Source of the DNA: Spirochaetae bacterium HGW-Spirochaetae-7
GTDB taxonomy: Bacteria; Spirochaetota; Spirochaetia; Treponematales; UBA12059
Reading direction: 5' to 3'
NCBI GenBank assembly: GCA_002839245.1
Contig: PGXR01000046.1
Location: 1 to 14,548, forward strand
Length of the DNA: 14,548 nucleotides
Below the pieces are notes generated by a model that was not told the DNA's origin, did no database searches, and worked only from the letters and a program-made list of their open reading frames with translations. This document shows positions 6,901 to 14,170 of the stretch, in pieces. Position 1 is the first letter of the stretch. Every line of letters begins with the position of its first letter. The position numbers were made by a program, and so were the translations under genes.

Positions 6901-7024
6901 TTTTCGCCCATGCCGGGATTGACCGCAAGGCGTGGGCCGTGGGGAGCCCCGAAGGCATACTTCCTGTATGTCGAGGGGCGCCCCACGGCCCGCAACGCCG
7001 CGGGCGGCCCGGCATGGGCGAAAA
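6901..7024. repeat. 124-base near-continuous inverted repeat (giant hairpin)
   Basis: The outer arms TTTTCGCCCATGCCGGG (6901-6917) and CCCGGCATGGGCGAAAA (7008-7024) pair perfectly over 17 bp. Further inward, CCGC (6923-6926) pairs with 7000-7003, GGCGT (6929-6933) with 6995-6999, GGGCCGTGGGG (6934-6944) with 6981-6991, GCCCC (6946-6950) with 6975-6979, and CATAC (6956-6960) with GTATG (6966-6970) around the loop TTCCT. The right arm contains the second copy of the 30-base repeat. No open frame with coding character is seen. The element could be a BIME/MITE-like mobile repeat, a structured RNA or an extended transcription barrier between convergent genes. Confidence 0.85.
6977..7006. repeat. 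30-base direct repeat, copy 2 (inside the right hairpin arm)
   Basis: Identical over 30 bases to 6840-6869, 137 bases apart. The internal hairpin is GCCCGC (6988-6993) with GCGGGC (7000-7005), and the palindrome GGGGCGCCCC (6975-6984) overlaps its left end. The region 6929-6950 on the other arm is a diverged inverted copy, so the intergenic region carries three related units. Confidence 0.85.
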
Positions 7025-7054
7025 AAGGCCGCCCCCGAAGGGACGGCCTTTCTC
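7021..7054 (-). terminator. Intrinsic terminator of the 5'-nucleotidase gene, probably bidirectional
   Basis: AAAGGCCG (7024-7031) pairs with CGGCCTTT (7044-7051), followed inward by a C/A mismatch, three C-G pairs and a CGAA loop. On the - strand the stem is followed by TTTTTT, a good intrinsic terminator 25 bases after the nucleotidase stop. On the + strand the trailing sequence TTTCTC is weaker, but it could also end the cobS transcript. Its A-rich edge is shared with the arm of the giant hairpin. Confidence 0.85.
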
Positions 7055-7078
7055 ACGCATAGCTGTCTGCGGTACCGA

Positions 7079-8638
7079 TTATGGCGCGATTATAGTGATG
7101 CGTCCCTTGAGCTCCGGCACCAGCGGCTTGCCGAGCTTCCGCACGTAGGTGATAAGCGCGTCGCGCTGGAACTGGCTGGTCTCGTAGAAGCTGAGAGCGT
7201 TCTTGAACATCACGTAGCCGTCGCCTCCCGTGGCCATGTACGAGTTTGTCGCAACGGTGTAGATCTTGGCGGGGTCTATGGGCTTGCCGCCGATGAGCAC
7301 GTTCTCGCACTTGTTGGTGACAAGGTTGATGGTGAAGCTGACGCCGTCGGACACCTGCGGGAAGGCACCCTTGCCGGGCGTGGTGACGATGAAGTCGAAC
7401 AGCGCCTGGATGTCGGAGCCCTTGAGCTTGAGGACCGTGACCGAGTTGTCGAAGGGCAATACCGTGAAGACGGATTTCAGGGTTATGTCGCCGGCGGGCA
7501 GGTCGGCACGGATGCCGCCGCCGTTGTTGATGGCGAAATCGACGCCCTGGGGGGCGGTCAGCGCCTTCATGGCGTCGGTGACCAGGTCGCCGATGGCGGT
7601 TTCAGCCTTGCGGGACATCGCGTTCGGGAAGGTCTCCGCGGCGGTTCCGATCTTCTCCTTGAGCAAGCCTTCGACCTTGTCCTTGTAGTTGGCCAGAACA
7701 GGCAGCAGGAGCGGATGCTGGGCGAACTGCGGTCCGATCGGCGCGCCTTTGTTGTTGTCGTTGATGGACACGAGTTCCCAGGTGAAACCGGTCGCCTTGC
7801 CGTCCTTGACGGTCAGGATACCCTTGCCGACATCGAGGCCCCACTGGAAAGCCTGGACGATGGGCGTGCCGTTGACGACGACCGGCTCCTTGATGAGCGT
7901 GTGGCTGTGGCCGTCGACGATTAGGTCGATGCCGGAAACGGCCGCGGCCAGTCCCCTGGAACCTGGCTTGTAGACGGGATCGAGCCCCATGTGCACGAGG
8001 GCGATGACGACCTGGACCTTTTCCTTCTCGCGGAGGATCTTGACCATCTCCTTGGCTGTCTCGATCTCGTCGGCGAAGACGAGGTCCTTGACGATGGCCG
8101 GGTTGCCGATGACGTCAGTTTCCTTTGGGGAGAGGCCGAAGATTCCGACCTTGACGCCCTGGAACGTCTTGACGATGTAGGGAGCGTCGGCGACGTAGGC
8201 TCCGGCCTTTGTCTTGGCGTTGGCGGAGAGCATCGGGAACTCGGCGAGCGCCTTCTGCGTCTCGAGTACGCTCAGTTCGTTGTCGAACTCGTGGTTGCCG
8301 AGCGCGACGGCGTCGAAGCCTATCATGTTGCGGCCGATGATGTCCGGCTCGGCCTTGAAGAAGTTGGACTCGGACAGGCCGGTGTTGAAGTCTCCGGCGT
8401 CCAGTACCAGCACGTTGTCGAACTCGGCGCGGGTCTGGCCGACAAGCATGGCCATGGCGGGAAGACCGCCGGTCTCCGTCGCGTTTCCATTGGCGAACGC
8501 CAGCGGGTGTCCGTGGGTATCGTTGACATGCAGGATAGCAATCTTGACTTCGGCGCCCTTGGGGGCGACAGGCTGGCTTACGCATCCGGTCGCGAAAATG
8601 GCGGCGACAATGGCCAGGATCAAGACAAATCGTTTCAT
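7079..8638 (-). CDS. Lipoprotein 5'-nucleotidase / UshA-type metallophosphatase
   Basis: A 519-residue two-domain nucleotidase, probably anchored in a membrane and facing the periplasm or outside, releasing phosphate and nucleosides from nucleotides. The start MKRFVLILAIVAAIFATGC gives a lipoprotein signal with cysteine 19. The metallophosphoesterase domain shows NDTHGH (39-44), LDAGD (79-83), GNHEFDN (114-120), LVHMG (214-218) and GHSH (243-246). The C-terminal substrate-binding domain shows NNGGGIRADLPAGDIT (from 371) and ATGGDGYVMFKN. The frame is open upstream to 8824, but ATG 8638 is fixed by the signal peptide and by GGGAGG at 8643-8648, four bases away. Exact substrates (5'-nucleotides, cyclic nucleotides, UDP-sugars) cannot be told apart here. 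Confidence 0.93.
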   Translation of the reverse strand: MKRFVLILAIVAAIFATGCVSQPVAPKGAEVKIAILHVNDTHGHPLAFANGNATETGGLPAMAMLVGQTRAEFDNVLVLDAGDFNTGLSESNFFKAEPDIIGRNMIGFDAVALGNHEFDNELSVLETQKALAEFPMLSANAKTKAGAYVADAPYIVKTFQGVKVGIFGLSPKETDVIGNPAIVKDLVFADEIETAKEMVKILREKEKVQVVIALVHMGLDPVYKPGSRGLAAAVSGIDLIVDGHSHTLIKEPVVVNGTPIVQAFQWGLDVGKGILTVKDGKATGFTWELVSINDNNKGAPIGPQFAQHPLLLPVLANYKDKVEGLLKEKIGTAAETFPNAMSRKAETAIGDLVTDAMKALTAPQGVDFAINNGGGIRADLPAGDITLKSVFTVLPFDNSVTVLKLKGSDIQALFDFIVTTPGKGAFPQVSDGVSFTINLVTNKCENVLIGGKPIDPAKIYTVATNSYMATGGDGYVMFKNALSFYETSQFQRDALITYVRKLGKPLVPELKGRITIIAP

Positions 8639-8669
8639 AAAACCTCCCTTAGGTGAACACGTGAATGGA

Positions 8670-8709
8670 AACGACCGGCGACGACGAAATTCCCGCCGAT
8701 CAGGTCGTT
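8670..8709 (-). promoter_or_regulatory. Stem-loop in the nucleotidase 5' leader
   Basis: AACGACC (8670-8676) pairs with GGTCGTT (8703-8709), and directly inside GGCG (8677-8680) pairs with CGCC (8694-8697), leaving a small bulge on one side. If transcription starts near 8704, as the promoter at 8711-8739 suggests, the outer strand of the stem would be only partly transcribed. It may therefore be an operator-like inverted repeat rather than an RNA structure. Confidence 0.3.
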
Positions 8710-8710
8710 C

Positions 8711-8739
8711 ATGGTAGCACCCATCATGGAGACAGGCAA
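8711..8739 (-). promoter_or_regulatory. Probable promoter of the 5'-nucleotidase gene
   Basis: On the - strand, TTGCCT (8739-8734) and TACCAT (8716-8711) are separated by 17 bases, and the -10 box is preceded by TGC, an extended -10 element. Transcription would start near 8704, giving a leader of about 65 bases before ATG 8638. Confidence 0.45.
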
Positions 8740-8758
8740 GCAAATGTTGGGGCCAGCC

Positions 8759-8788
8759 TTGCATGCAGGACGCCTGGATCCCTATACT
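8759..8788 (+). promoter_or_regulatory. Probable malQ promoter, suggesting a leaderless mRNA
   Basis: TTGCAT (8759-8764) and TATACT (8783-8788) are separated by 18 bases. The -10 box (5 of 6) ends six bases before the malQ ATG at 8795, so transcription would begin at or next to the A of the ATG. No Shine-Dalgarno is seen directly upstream of the ATG, in agreement with a leaderless transcript. The -35 box matches the consensus only in TTG. Confidence 0.5.
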
Positions 8789-8794
8789 CGGCTC

Positions 8795-10408
8795 ATGATT
8801 CGGACGAGCGGAATACTTTTGCACCCCACCTCGCTGCCCGGTCCGTTCGGCATCGGGGACATAGGTCCCGTTGCGACAAGGTTCGTCGACTGGCTGGCAG
8901 ACGCCGGGCAGGGGATATGGCAGGTATTGCCGCTGGGGCCGACAGGCTATGGAGATTCGCCCTACGCCCCTTTCTCGAGCTTCGCGGGAAACGAGCTGCT
9001 CGTGTCACCGGAACTGTTGCTCAGGGACGGGCTTGTCTCCGATGCCGAACTCGACTCGGCGAGGCTCCCGGAGACCGGCAAGGTCGATTACGGCGCCGTC
9101 ATCCGCAAGAAGCGGGCAATCGTCCAGCTGGCTGCCAGCAGGCTCGTCGCAGAATGCGACGGCGCATTCTGCGACGGCGCATCCAGCCGCTTCTCCACCG
9201 GATTCGATTCGTTCCGGCAGCTGAACGCGGGCTGGCTCGACGACTACGCCCTCTTCGTCGACATAAAAGAAGAATACGACGACAGCGCAAGGGCCGCGGG
9301 CGTCGCCGATTCGTCCTGGAACTCATGGTGGCCAGCGCCGCTCGCGCAGCGGGATCCCGAAACCCTTGCGAGGAGAAGGCGTTCCAATGCCGACTCGATA
9401 CGCCTTGTCGAAGCGGAGCAATACCTGTTCCGCAGGCAATGGGACGAGTTGCGCGAAGCCGCGGGAGCCAGGGGCGTGCGCATCCTGGGCGACCTGCCTA
9501 TATTCGTCGCCATGGACTCCGCCGACGCCTGGGCCAGGCCTGACCTGTTCGCGCTCGACGGCAAAGGTCGGCCTGTCGAAGTCGCCGGTGTCCCGCCGGA
9601 CTACTTCTCGGCTGACGGCCAGCTCTGGGGCAACCCGCTCTACGCCTGGGACCGTCATGAAGCCGACGGCTTCGCCTGGTGGCTGGCGCGCATCGAATCG
9701 TCGCTGTCGCTCTACGATGCGCTGCGCATCGACCACTTCCGTGGCCTGGCCGCGTGCTGGGCCGTGCCGGCGGGCGAACGCACCGCCAGGAACGGCCGCT
9801 GGAAGCCGGCTCCGGGTGCCGCGCTTCTGGAGGCGCTGGCCAAAAGGTTTGGGCATGAGTTGCCGATAGTCGCCGAGGACCTCGGTTTCATCACCGACGA
9901 CGTCAAGGAACTGCGGAAGCGCTTCGGGTTGCCCGGGATGCGCATACTGCAGTTCGGCTTCGATGCCCTCGAGTCGGGCCGGGGCCTGGATCCGGGAAAC
10001 CCGTTCCTGCCGCACAACTACGTCCCCGATTGCGTCGTCTATACGGGCACCCACGACAACGACACCCTCGCCGGCTGGCTGGCGGGGGCCAGCGCCGAAG
10101 AGATGGCCTTCATCGATGCCTGGCTCGGCTACAGGCCGGCTGACCTAGTCAAGGCGCTGGTACGGGAAGCGATGAAGAGCGCGGCGCTATGGTGCATCCT
10201 GCCGATGCAGGACCTGCTCGGCCTCGGCGGCGAAGCCAGGATGAATACCCCGGGTACCATCGGCGGCAACTGGGCCTGGCGCCTGGATCCGTCGGTACTC
10301 GGACCGGGGGGCAGCCGGCTCGCCGCCGAAGTCCTGTCGATGTCGTCGATATATGGGAGGGTCGCCTTTGGTGACACGGCTCCTCAAGGGGCGCGGCGCC
10401 GGACCTGA
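8795..10408 (+). CDS. malQ: 4-alpha-glucanotransferase (GH77, amylomaltase)
   Basis: A 537-residue cytoplasmic glucan-transferring enzyme acting on maltodextrins and glycogen fragments. Family motifs run through the protein: GILLHPTSLPGPFGIGDIG at the N-terminus, WQVLPLGPTGYGDSPYAPFS, GDLPIFVAMDSADAWARPDLF, PPDYFSADGQLWGNPLY, RIDHFRG with the nucleophile D313, IVAEDLG with the acid/base E361, THDNDT with D421, and MNTPGTIGGNWAWRL near the end. The frame is open from 8711, but the family N-terminus begins at ATG 8795, which also fits the promoter position. Residues 121-129 contain a five-residue-period duplication (CDGAFCDGA) encoded by a strong hairpin. The last 25 bases overlap the convergent ppk1 gene. 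Confidence 0.94.
   Translation: MIRTSGILLHPTSLPGPFGIGDIGPVATRFVDWLADAGQGIWQVLPLGPTGYGDSPYAPFSSFAGNELLVSPELLLRDGLVSDAELDSARLPETGKVDYGAVIRKKRAIVQLAASRLVAECDGAFCDGASSRFSTGFDSFRQLNAGWLDDYALFVDIKEEYDDSARAAGVADSSWNSWWPAPLAQRDPETLARRRRSNADSIRLVEAEQYLFRRQWDELREAAGARGVRILGDLPIFVAMDSADAWARPDLFALDGKGRPVEVAGVPPDYFSADGQLWGNPLYAWDRHEADGFAWWLARIESSLSLYDALRIDHFRGLAACWAVPAGERTARNGRWKPAPGAALLEALAKRFGHELPIVAEDLGFITDDVKELRKRFGLPGMRILQFGFDALESGRGLDPGNPFLPHNYVPDCVVYTGTHDNDTLAGWLAGASAEEMAFIDAWLGYRPADLVKALVREAMKSAALWCILPMQDLLGLGGEARMNTPGTIGGNWAWRLDPSVLGPGGSRLAAEVLSMSSIYGRVAFGDTAPQGARRRT
9145..9176 (+). repeat. 14-bp perfect hairpin and tandem duplication inside malQ
   Basis: CGTCGCAGAATGCG (9145-9158) and CGCATTCTGCGACG (9163-9176) are perfectly complementary around the loop ACGG. 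The same stretch contains the direct repeat TGCGACGGCGCAT at 9155-9167 and 9170-9182 with a 15-base period, coding for C-D-G-A twice. The frame is kept, so it lies in a tolerant part of the protein between LVAE and SSRFSTGFDSF. Confidence 0.85.
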
Positions 10409-12510
10409 AGAACCCTTTCTTCGGTAGCTACATTGGCGCGTTCAAGGCGGCGCCCGCTGTCCTCATGGAAGTATTCCTGGACAGAGAACCTGGCTTCGCC
10501 CTCGGCCGCATTGACCCGGTGCCAATGGCCCGAGGAAACCAGCGCCCGCGCCTTGGCGTTGTCCAGGAAATACGCCATCAATAAGTCGTAGACCCGTTCA
10601 CTGGCCTCGTCACCGTATACCGGGAACAGCAGCTCGATGCGCTTGTCCAGATTGCGCGTCATCCAGTCCGCGCTCGACAGGTACAGCTCCTCCGCGCCTC
10701 CGTTCCTGAAGTAGCATATCCTCGCGTGCTCCAGGTACCGGCCGATGACCGAAACGACCGTGATGTTCTCTGAAAGGCCCTTGAGTCCCGGCACGAGCTG
10801 GCATATGCCACGGACGTTGAGCATGATCTTGACGCCGGCCCGGGAAGCCCGGTACAGGGCGTCGATGATTTCCCGGTCGCACAGCGAGTTCATCTTCGCG
10901 GCGATGAGGCCCGGAGACTCCGGGCTAGACCGTTCCGATTCCCGGTCTATCATCGAAACGATCCGGCGCTTGAGGTCGAACGGGGCCATGGACATGTGGC
11001 GCAGCTCGCTCAGGGCGGAGAGCCCGGTAATCATGTTGAAGAACAGGCCGGTCTCGGCGCAGATCGTCGGGTTGGCGGTGAACAGCGACAGGTCGCCGTA
11101 CAGACGCGCGGTCCTGTCGTTGTAGTTTCCTGTCGACAGGTGGACGTAGCGGCGGGCCAGCCCGTCTTCCTCGCGGCGTACCACGAGAATTGCCTTGGCG
11201 TGCACCTTGAGCCGCGCCGCGCCGTAGACGACTATCGCGCCCGCCTGCTCCAGCCGCGACGACCAGGCGATGTTCTGTTCCTCGTCGAACCGCGCCTTGA
11301 GCTCGACGACGGCGGTCACCTGCTTGCCCGACCGTGCGGCTCTGGTCAGCGCCTTGACGATCGGCGAATCGCCCGAGGTCCGGTACAGAGTCATCTTGAT
11401 GGCGATGACGGCGGGATCCGTCGCCGCGGTCTCGACGAAATCGACGACCGGCGAGAATGATTCGTAAGGCAGGTGAAGCACGATGTCCCGCTTGCGTATC
11501 TCGTCCCAGACCGTGTTGTCCTCGCTGACGACGAAGGGCGGGCGGACCTGGCGTACCGGGAACCTCAGCCGTTCGAAGCCCGAAAGGTTGGCGAGTTCCA
11601 TGAAGCCCTTGAGGTCGATCGGCCCTTCCATCGGGTAGACGTCGTTTTCGCCAAGCCCCAGGGCGAGGGCGATCCTCGACTGGAGTTCCTCGGAGTCGGC
11701 GGAGATCGAAAGCCTGACCGGCCACGAGTTCTGCCTGTTGACGAGGACTTCCTCCATCGCGGCGATGAAATCGTCGTCCCGGTCCTCGTCGACGCCGACG
11801 TCGGCGTCCCTCGTCACCTTGAAGAGCGTCCGCTCATTGACGGTGTAGCCGGGAAACAGCCGGTGCCCAAAAAACATCACGAGGTCGTCGAGCAGGGCGA
11901 AGCGGACGGTTTTCCCGATGGGCAGGCCCACGAAGCGCTGCATGTTTGACGGTACCTGGACAATGGCCAGCCGACCCTCGCCGTCGTCGGCGTGCAGGGA
12001 AAACGCGGCATGGATGCGGAGGTTGCCGGTCGTGGGAAAGTCGCCGGGGTTTTCGTCCAGGCCGCTTGCCGGCACGGCGAGCGGGGTGAGGGCCGGCGCG
12101 ACCTGGCTGGTGAAGTAGTCCTCTAGCCACCGGTACTCGTCAATGTCGTAATCGGCGGGGCGCAGTATGACGAGTCCCTCGTTGGCGAGAGCCGGGAACA
12201 GTTCGTGCTTGAGGCAGGCGTACTGCTTTCCGCCTATCTCCCTCACGCGGCTGGCGATGCCTTCCAGGAGCGCATCCGGAGCGAGTCCCGAGAAATCGGG
12301 TTCGAGGTCGCCTGCCCTGAGCCGTGCCTTGATCGCCGCGACGCGGACCATGAAGAACTCGTCGAAGTTGCTCGAAACAATCGACATGAAGCGAAGGCGC
12401 TCGAGGAGGGGGTTGGCATGGTCCAGCCCCTCTTCAAGGACGCGCGCGTTGAACTCGAGCCATGAAAGCTCCCGGTTGAAGTAGTGCATTTTTTCCAGTC
12501 TGGCGCTCAT
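10384..12510 (-). CDS. ppk1: Polyphosphate kinase 1
   Basis: A 708-residue enzyme that polymerises the gamma-phosphate of ATP into polyphosphate, reversibly; the length is usual for PPK1. The N-terminal domain starts YFNRELSWLEFNARVLEE and continues LRFMSIVSSNFDEFFMVRVA. The catalytic core has HLPYESFSPVVDFVETAATDP, IKMTLYRTSGDSPIVKAL, the autophosphorylated histidine H437 in LKVHAKAILVVRRE (H435 in E. coli), VHLSTGNYNDRTARLYGDL, the second histidine H595 in YLEHARICYF (H592 in E. coli) and LYLSSADWMTRNLDKRIELLFPV. The ATG overlaps the stop of the upstream phosphatase gene (ATGA), with AGGTGG (12518-12523) seven bases before it. The 3' end runs 25 bases into the convergent malQ gene. Confidence 0.97.
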   Translation of the reverse strand: MSARLEKMHYFNRELSWLEFNARVLEEGLDHANPLLERLRFMSIVSSNFDEFFMVRVAAIKARLRAGDLEPDFSGLAPDALLEGIASRVREIGGKQYACLKHELFPALANEGLVILRPADYDIDEYRWLEDYFTSQVAPALTPLAVPASGLDENPGDFPTTGNLRIHAAFSLHADDGEGRLAIVQVPSNMQRFVGLPIGKTVRFALLDDLVMFFGHRLFPGYTVNERTLFKVTRDADVGVDEDRDDDFIAAMEEVLVNRQNSWPVRLSISADSEELQSRIALALGLGENDVYPMEGPIDLKGFMELANLSGFERLRFPVRQVRPPFVVSEDNTVWDEIRKRDIVLHLPYESFSPVVDFVETAATDPAVIAIKMTLYRTSGDSPIVKALTRAARSGKQVTAVVELKARFDEEQNIAWSSRLEQAGAIVVYGAARLKVHAKAILVVRREEDGLARRYVHLSTGNYNDRTARLYGDLSLFTANPTICAETGLFFNMITGLSALSELRHMSMAPFDLKRRIVSMIDRESERSSPESPGLIAAKMNSLCDREIIDALYRASRAGVKIMLNVRGICQLVPGLKGLSENITVVSVIGRYLEHARICYFRNGGAEELYLSSADWMTRNLDKRIELLFPVYGDEASERVYDLLMAYFLDNAKARALVSSGHWHRVNAAEGEARFSVQEYFHEDSGRRLERANVATEERVLQVRRRAP

Positions 12511-14039
12511 ATCAAGACCACCTGCAATCCAAAAACGTCTTCGAACATGTCGCTCTTCTCCGCGAGCGACAGCCGCTCGAGGGAGAGGTCGCCCTGGCAG
12601 TCGGTCTGCAGGACAAGATGGTCCTCTTTCATTTCAAGTTCCACCAGCTTGAGCCGCTGGGTATGCCCGCGGTCGAGGGCGTCGGCCACCCTGAGGATAG
12701 CCGAAAGCTTGAGCACAACCGCCCGGTCCTCCCTCGGGAGGCTCATGTAGTTGGCATGTGACGGCGACGGACCCGCCTTGCGGTGGTATCGGACGAGGTT
12801 GGCCACAATCGTCAGCTCGTCTCGTTGCAGGCCGAATATCTCGCTGTTCTGGACTATGTACTCGGAATGCCGATGGTGGCCGCTCGTACGTATGAAGTTG
12901 CCGATATCGTGCAGGTAGGCAGCGGACTCGAGCAGCAAGCGCTCGCGTCGGCCCATGCCATGCGATTCCTTGAGCCTGTCGAACAGGAACAGCGCGTGCT
13001 CGGCGACATGATTCGCGTGGCCCTCGTCGAAATGGAACCGCCTGCCCAGGCCTACGACCGAGCCCACGATCTGCTTGTGCAGCTCGGCTTCGATGTCGCC
13101 GCCCGCTTCGCCCGACATCGATATCAGGAGACCGTCGCGGAGGCTGACCCTCGGCACGACGAGTTCCTCGGCACCGGTACGCTCCAGGAACAGCGCGGTG
13201 ATGACGAGGCCGGGGATCAGCGCTTCCGCATCGGAATACGAAATGCGATATTCCGTGACAAGGCCATCGACCGAGAATCCCTTGAGCCTGTCGACCAGTG
13301 CCAGGAAGTCGTTGCGCGGGATGATGCTGTAATCGGGCCTGCCCTCGGTGCCGGCTACCTTCGCCGCAAAGCGCGCATCGTTTCCTATGACTATGAACGA
13401 GCGGACCCCGGCGAGCGAAAGGTCTTCCTCGAGACCGTCGCAAGCCGTACGTACGTTGTCCGCCAGGAAGCGCATCAGGTATCCGGACGCGCCCATCGCC
13501 GCCCTCGACTGCTCGTCTATGCGTACGGTTCCCAGCCTGAGCGAATGCGCGGCCACTATCCTGCCCCGGCGCAGCAGCATGAGCTCCGTTGACCCGCCGC
13601 CGACCTCGATGATCATGGAATTGGTCCTGGCGAAGTACTTGGCGTCACCGCCGAGGGCACGCTGCACGGCCAGGTACATGTAGTGGCTTTCCTCGATGGC
13701 CTCGATAATGTCGACGCGGAATCCGGTGCGCATAGCCACGCGATCCACGAAGGCATCGCGGTTCTCGGCCTCGCGGAGGGCGCTCGTGGCAATGACGCGG
13801 GCACTGGCGGGTTCCACCCCGTAGGTGTGCAGCAGCTCGCGGAACCCCCGCAGGACGGCTATGCATTCCCGGGTCGACTCGCGGCTGACGAGACTTGTCG
13901 TAAAGACGTCGCGGCCGAGGGCTACCGGCTTGCCGGCCCTTTCGAGTATTTCGTAGCCGCCTTCGCCGGAGACGTTGGCGACAAGGGCGCGTATGCCTGT
14001 CGAGCCTATCTCTATTACCGCTTCGGTCCTGGAACCCAC
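12507..14039 (-). CDS. ppx: Ppx/GppA-family exopolyphosphatase with C-terminal HD domain
   Basis: A 510-residue protein expected to remove phosphate from polyphosphate ends or from pppGpp. The actin-like N-terminal part shows IEIGSTGIRALVANV (9-23), ATSALREAENRDAF (84-97), IEAIEESHYMYLAV (112-125) with the likely catalytic glutamate E116/E117, and EVGGGSTELML (145-155). The C-terminal part has an HD domain: HVAEHALFLFDRL, YLHDIGNFIRTSGHHRHSEY (H377, D378) and LSAILRVADALDRGH. Two motifs deviate: E10 stands where the family usually has aspartate, and the second nucleotide loop reads VIGNDARFAA, not the usual G-x-x-GT form. The GTG at 14039 has GGAGG (14044-14048) four bases upstream; the frame is open to 14222 without family similarity. 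ppk1 follows with an ATGA overlap. Confidence 0.9.
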   Translation of the reverse strand: MGSRTEAVIEIGSTGIRALVANVSGEGGYEILERAGKPVALGRDVFTTSLVSRESTRECIAVLRGFRELLHTYGVEPASARVIATSALREAENRDAFVDRVAMRTGFRVDIIEAIEESHYMYLAVQRALGGDAKYFARTNSMIIEVGGGSTELMLLRRGRIVAAHSLRLGTVRIDEQSRAAMGASGYLMRFLADNVRTACDGLEEDLSLAGVRSFIVIGNDARFAAKVAGTEGRPDYSIIPRNDFLALVDRLKGFSVDGLVTEYRISYSDAEALIPGLVITALFLERTGAEELVVPRVSLRDGLLISMSGEAGGDIEAELHKQIVGSVVGLGRRFHFDEGHANHVAEHALFLFDRLKESHGMGRRERLLLESAAYLHDIGNFIRTSGHHRHSEYIVQNSEIFGLQRDELTIVANLVRYHRKAGPSPSHANYMSLPREDRAVVLKLSAILRVADALDRGHTQRLKLVELEMKEDHLVLQTDCQGDLSLERLSLAEKSDMFEDVFGLQVVLI

Positions 14040-14078
14040 TCTTCCTCCGTGCGCGCCTGGTACCGGCCGCCACTTTCC

Positions 14079-14107
14079 AGTATGCCCGAGCAGAGCCGGG
14101 GGCGCAA
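14079..14107 (-). promoter_or_regulatory. Possible promoter of the ppx-ppk1 operon
   Basis: On the - strand, TTGCGC (14107-14102) and CATACT (14084-14079) are separated by 17 bases. The start would be near 14072, about 33 bases before the GTG and its GGAGG. Both boxes are only partial matches (4 of 6 each). Confidence 0.35.
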
Positions 14108-14133
14108 TAGACCGACGATTCCCTGCTCCGGAC

Positions 14134-14164
14134 GTGACAAGCCTGCCGCCCTTCGTTGTATAAT
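14134..14164 (+). promoter_or_regulatory. Probable promoter of the SH3-like lipoprotein gene, leaderless arrangement
   Basis: GTGACA (14134-14139, 5 of 6 to TTGACA) and a perfect TATAAT (14159-14164) are separated by 19 bases, slightly long. The -10 box ends six bases before ATG 14171, so transcription would start at the ATG. There is no Shine-Dalgarno sequence before this ATG. Confidence 0.6.
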
Positions 14165-14170
14165 GGGTGC

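Noticed and set aside
6840..7006. CRISPR array from the 30-base repeats
   Set aside because: Only two direct copies, with a 107-base interval that itself contains an inverted relative; no spacer regularity and no cas genes.
7991..8656. Long + strand open frames opposite the nucleotidase, and similar frames opposite ppk1 and ppx
   Set aside because: They are antisense shadows of GC-rich genes; their residue content (runs of Arg, Asp, Gly) is not protein-like and the sense genes are certain.
8711..8794. malQ start at ATG 8711
   Set aside because: GH77 similarity begins at ATG 8795, and the extra 28 residues run across both proposed promoters.
8639..8824. Upstream extension of the nucleotidase frame to 8824
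   Set aside because: The extension lacks family similarity; the lipoprotein signal and GGGAGG fix the start at 8638.
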